A stretch of DNA of 64,000 nt from an uncultured Candidatus Melainabacteria bacterium (GTDB taxonomy: Bacteria > Cyanobacteriota > Vampirovibrionia > Gastranaerophilales > Gastranaerophilaceae). Below, piece by piece: positions 61,736-64,000 of this stretch; within the stretch, counting starts at the first letter, position 1; every line of letters begins with the position of its first letter. Where the stretch lies: contig CAKVLL010000006.1 of assembly GCA_934757255.1 (NCBI GenBank), positions 25,888-89,887 of the forward strand. Reading direction: 5' to 3'. The notes under the pieces are model-generated. The model was not told the origin of the DNA. It did not search any database and saw nothing but the letters and a program-made list of their open reading frames with translations. Made by a program: the position numbers and the translations under genes.

Positions 61736-62401
61736 ATGTTCTCATCAATGATACAAAATTTACTATCTTCATCCGGAAAATCAAGCGCTATGCAAAGAGC
61801 TGTTCAGATGAATAATTATGTTAATAACTTTAATTCTCAATGGACACCGGTTGACAAAAATACGAATGCGGTTCCGGATACAAGCAGCAAAGTCCAGTCA
61901 TTTGACAATGTTTTAAAAAACTCTGCACAAGTAAAATTTGGTGATTTATTAACAAATCCTTCAACCAGAGTTAACGCGAATATTTATTCTGCAAAAGCAG
62001 AAATGGCAACAGAAAAAGTTTCAACAAGAGAGCAAATCAAGAATTTAGTTTCTAAAGTTTCTAAAAAACATGGTGTTGACGAAAAATTAGTGAACGCATT
62101 AATAAAGCAAGAATCAGGATTTAATCCTAACGCAAAATCAAAAGTTGGTGCAATGGGATTGATGCAACTAATGCCGGCGACAGCGAAAGGCTTGGGGGTT
62201 ACAAATGCTATGGATCCGGAACAAAACGTTGAAGGCGGAGTTAAGTACTTAAAATCAATGTTAAATAAGTATAACGGTAATGTAATTCTTGCACTTGCAG
62301 CGTATAATGCTGGTCCTGGTGCGGTTGACAAATATGATGGTGTTCCTCCTTACAAGGAAACTCAAAATTATGTAAAGTCAATTCTTGCTAATTATCTATA
62401 A
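61736..62401 (+). CDS. lytic transglycosylase (SLT family) without signal peptide
   Basis: 221 aa. The C-terminal ~125 residues are a family 1 SLT domain: catalytic Glu in ALIKQESGFNPNAKSKVGAM, then GLMQLMPATAKGLGV and LALAAYNAGPGAVDKYDG. The N-terminal ~95 residues are polar (MFSSMIQNLLSSSGKSSAMQ; FDNVLKNSAQ) with no Sec signal. Together with the sigma-28 promoter this fits a flagellar muramidase that opens peptidoglycan for the rod and may leave through the flagellar export gate, as FlgJ-type enzymes do. That role is inference. Confidence 0.9.
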   Translation: MFSSMIQNLLSSSGKSSAMQRAVQMNNYVNNFNSQWTPVDKNTNAVPDTSSKVQSFDNVLKNSAQVKFGDLLTNPSTRVNANIYSAKAEMATEKVSTREQIKNLVSKVSKKHGVDEKLVNALIKQESGFNPNAKSKVGAMGLMQLMPATAKGLGVTNAMDPEQNVEGGVKYLKSMLNKYNGNVILALAAYNAGPGAVDKYDGVPPYKETQNYVKSILANYL

Positions 62402-62414
62402 AAAGAGAATAAAA

Positions 62415-62443
62415 CAAAAAAAAACGGCTAAAGCCGTTTTTTT
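62415..62443. terminator. bidirectional terminator
   Basis: ACGGCT/AGCCGT stem with A/T runs on both sides between convergent transglycosylase and 65-aa genes. Confidence 0.85.
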
Positions 62444-62448
62444 GTTTG

Positions 62449-62646
62449 CTATAAAAGTCTTTCTAAACTTGCATTCATCTCTGCTGTACATTTTGCAAGA
62501 GCTTCCGCCGAAATTTCTGCTGTATCTTGAATTAATGAACCAGCAATTAATGTTGATTGTTGCGACATGCTCAAACATTTTGCAGCATACTGCGTCTGCA
62601 CTTCAGGAGTTAAAGCACTTCCATAGCCTACTGAACTAATATCCAT
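62449..62646 (-). CDS. 65-aa protein resembling YjfB-type putative motility proteins
   Basis: MDISSVGYGSALTPEVQTQY, then AAKCLSMSQQSTLIAGSLIQ and a helical end SAEALAKCTAEMNASLERLL. The MDI start and short amphipathic helix resemble the uncharacterised YjfB-like family, but the match is weak. ATAAGAGGTG precedes ATG 62646, which fixes the start. No signal peptide. Faces the sigma-28 transglycosylase. Confidence 0.6.
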   Translation of the reverse strand: MDISSVGYGSALTPEVQTQYAAKCLSMSQQSTLIAGSLIQDTAEISAEALAKCTAEMNASLERLL

Positions 62647-62668
62647 GTTAACACCTCTTATTGATTGT

Positions 62669-62704
62669 GATATATAAATAATAACACTTTTTATATAAAC
62701 TTGC
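62669..62704 (-). promoter_or_regulatory. GCAAGT-N20-TTTATATATC, weak variant of the motif
   Basis: Minus strand: GCAAGT 62704-62699 and TTTATATATC 62678-62669. One mismatch in each half and a longer spacer; the weakest member of the set. Confidence 0.3.
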
Positions 62705-62721
62705 AATACAAATTTAAAAAA

Positions 62722-63750
62722 TTATGCTCTTGAAAATACTTCAACATCAATATTATCAAAAGTGTTATTAAAGAAATAAGCGGAAGATGCTACCATTGAA
62801 GCATTATCCGTACAATATTTCATAATTGGGGCATAAACAGCAAAACCTTCATCTTTTAAGTTGAAAATTTTTCTTCTTATTTCAGAATTTGCTGCAACGC
62901 CACCTGCTAGAACAACTTGTTTATAGCCGGTTTCTTCCAATGCGCGTTTTACTTTTTTGAATAAAGTTGAAGAAACGCATTCTTGGAAACTTGCGCAAAT
63001 GTCGTTTACTGGCATTTCTTTACCGTCAAAACTTTTTACAAGTCTTAGAACAGCGGTTTTTAGTCCGCTAAAACTGAAATCATATCCGCCGACTCTTGCT
63101 TCAGGGAGCTTGAATGCGTGAGGATTGCCTTCTTGAGCAAGTTTATCAAGTTTTGGACCACCGGGATAAGGTAAACCGATTAGCCTTGCGACTTTGTCGT
63201 AAGCTTCTCCTACTGCATCATCAATTGTTTCGCCTATAATTTCTAAATCTGAATATGAACTTGCTTTAATAATTTGTGTATGACCACCGCTTACTAAAAG
63301 TGCGATAAATGGCGGTTCTAATTCTGTATCAATAAAGTTTGCGGCCAAGTGTGCGTTTAAGTGATTAACGCCGATGAATGGTTTATCATAAGCTAAAGCC
63401 AATGTCTTTGCTGCGTTTAAACCGACCAAAAGACAACCTACAAGCCCTGGACCTACTGTTCCGGCAAAAGCTGTAATATCATTACCTTTTAGGTTTGCTT
63501 GTTTAAAAGCCTCGTCTATAACCACATTAATCGCTTCTAAGTGTTCTCTAGCTGCAATCTCAGGAATAACTCCGCCATAAGCTTCGTGGATTTTAATTTG
63601 AGAAGCGACTACGTTTGCTAAAACTTCTCGTCCGCCTTTAACAATGGCGCATGCTGTTTCATCACAGCTTGATTCTATTGCCATGATTATTGAATTTTTA
63701 TCAATTGTAACAGGTTTGTTACTGAATAATGTATTTTTAATCTTGTTCAT
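62722..63750 (-). CDS. tsaD: tRNA N6-adenosine threonylcarbamoyltransferase TsaD
   Basis: 342 aa. Transfers threonylcarbamoyl to A37 of ANN-decoding tRNAs with TsaB/TsaE. IMAIESSCDETACAIV, the metal site HLNAHLAANFID, ALLVSGGHTQIIKA, GEAYDKVARLIGLPYPGGPK and YCTDNASMVASSAYF are diagnostic. The frame opens at 63861 inside poorly coding sequence; ATG 63750 gives normal length, and TATAAT at ~63762 sits just upstream, so the mRNA may be nearly leaderless. TsaD usually begins closer to the IESSCDE motif, so ~20 extra residues are present. Confidence 0.95.
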   Translation of the reverse strand: MNKIKNTLFSNKPVTIDKNSIIMAIESSCDETACAIVKGGREVLANVVASQIKIHEAYGGVIPEIAAREHLEAINVVIDEAFKQANLKGNDITAFAGTVGPGLVGCLLVGLNAAKTLALAYDKPFIGVNHLNAHLAANFIDTELEPPFIALLVSGGHTQIIKASSYSDLEIIGETIDDAVGEAYDKVARLIGLPYPGGPKLDKLAQEGNPHAFKLPEARVGGYDFSFSGLKTAVLRLVKSFDGKEMPVNDICASFQECVSSTLFKKVKRALEETGYKQVVLAGGVAANSEIRRKIFNLKDEGFAVYAPIMKYCTDNASMVASSAYFFNNTFDNIDVEVFSRA

Positions 63751-63791
63751 AGTAGCATTATAGTACAAATATATCGTGGAAACAATGTTTA

Positions 63792-64000
63792 AGTAGTTTG
63801 TTCCAAAGGGTGACTTGGAATAAGAAAATAAACTTGTAGTAAGATAGAATGTCACCCGCACAAATGGTGAAAATCGAATAGCAAAGCGATATTAGTAGTT
63901 TGTTCCAAAGGGTGACTTGGAACAAGAAAATAAACTTGTAGTAAGATGGAATGTCACCCGCCCAAATGGTGAAAATCGAATAACAAAGCGATATTAGTAG
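63792..64000. repeat. 102-bp direct tandem repeat, two copies plus start of a third
   Basis: Units start at 63792, 63894 and 63996 (AGTAGTTTGTTCCAAAGGGT) and differ at only a few bases. Each holds GGGTGAC and, 40-odd bases on, GTCACCC, plus a shorter ATCG/CGAT pairing, so each can fold into a hairpin. The array runs off the window edge. Confidence 0.85.

Noticed and set aside
63792..64000. CRISPR array
   Set aside because: The full 102-bp unit is repeated, with no variable spacers and no cas genes nearby.

Overview
The window looks like a chromosomal segment of a non-photosynthetic relative of cyanobacteria, most likely the gut order Gastranaerophilales (Melainabacteria/Vampirovibrionia). 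The DNA is strongly AT-rich. It carries a Ycf45-type AAA/R3H ATPase, a DUF1822-like protein and a Tic20-like membrane protein, all of cyanobacterial flavour, beside a flagellin and several promoters of the flagellar sigma-28 type. There are also many large, lysine/asparagine-rich proteins that I do not recognise. The lineage call is an inference from gene content, not from a marker tree.

Layout. 1-11.9 kb: a cut iron alcohol dehydrogenase, HU, a compact minus-strand run (punA, rqcP, yjbQ, bioD-like, rsmD), two lineage-specific genes, a TonB/TPR protein with pncC, an EF-hand protein, then nusA and rimP separated by an inverted-repeat element carrying a four-helix-bundle (23S IVP-type) gene. 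11.9-21.3 kb: lysS, ruvB, a detached tail of the spc operon (rpsE-rpmD-rplO-secY), the Ycf45-like ATPase and rnpA. 21.5-37.2 kb: sigma-28-driven giant proteins of 630+907 and 2057 aa, with amidohydrolase, radA, a LysM protein, an OLD-type TOPRIM protein and tRNA-Lys between them. 37.3-51.2 kb: rpsU, polA, flagellin, plsY, ahcY, nagZ, a phosphohexomutase, a sigma-28-driven 42-aa peptide, a papain/calpain-like protein, and rpiB-rsfS-TPR-Tic20-like. 51.4-64 kb: a further sigma-28 gene, an ADP-ribosyltransferase-like and a metallopeptidase-like protein, repeat elements, a three-gene operon of acidic proteins plus a zinc-ribbon STAND-type ATPase, a lytic transglycosylase without signal peptide, tsaD, and the start of a 102-bp tandem repeat.

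The most interesting signal is regulatory. Five promoters match TAAAG-N14/15-(G/T)CCGATA (sigma-28) and precede proteins without Sec signals, including the transglycosylase; this fits late flagellar genes and possibly cargo of the flagellar export apparatus. A second, unfamiliar motif, GCAATT-N17-TTTATATATA, occurs four times exactly and about four more times with small changes. It precedes the EF-hand, ART-like, metallopeptidase-like, papain-like and 598-aa proteins and two candidate small RNAs that end in intrinsic terminators. Together these point to two regulons of lineage-specific, possibly secreted proteins scattered among housekeeping genes.

Several repeat families sit between genes: an IVP element and a gene-less copy of it, three copies of a 250-400 bp element of which the complete one has ~45-bp terminal inverted repeats, a 205-bp inverted-repeat element before polA, REP-like palindromes, and the terminal tandem repeat.
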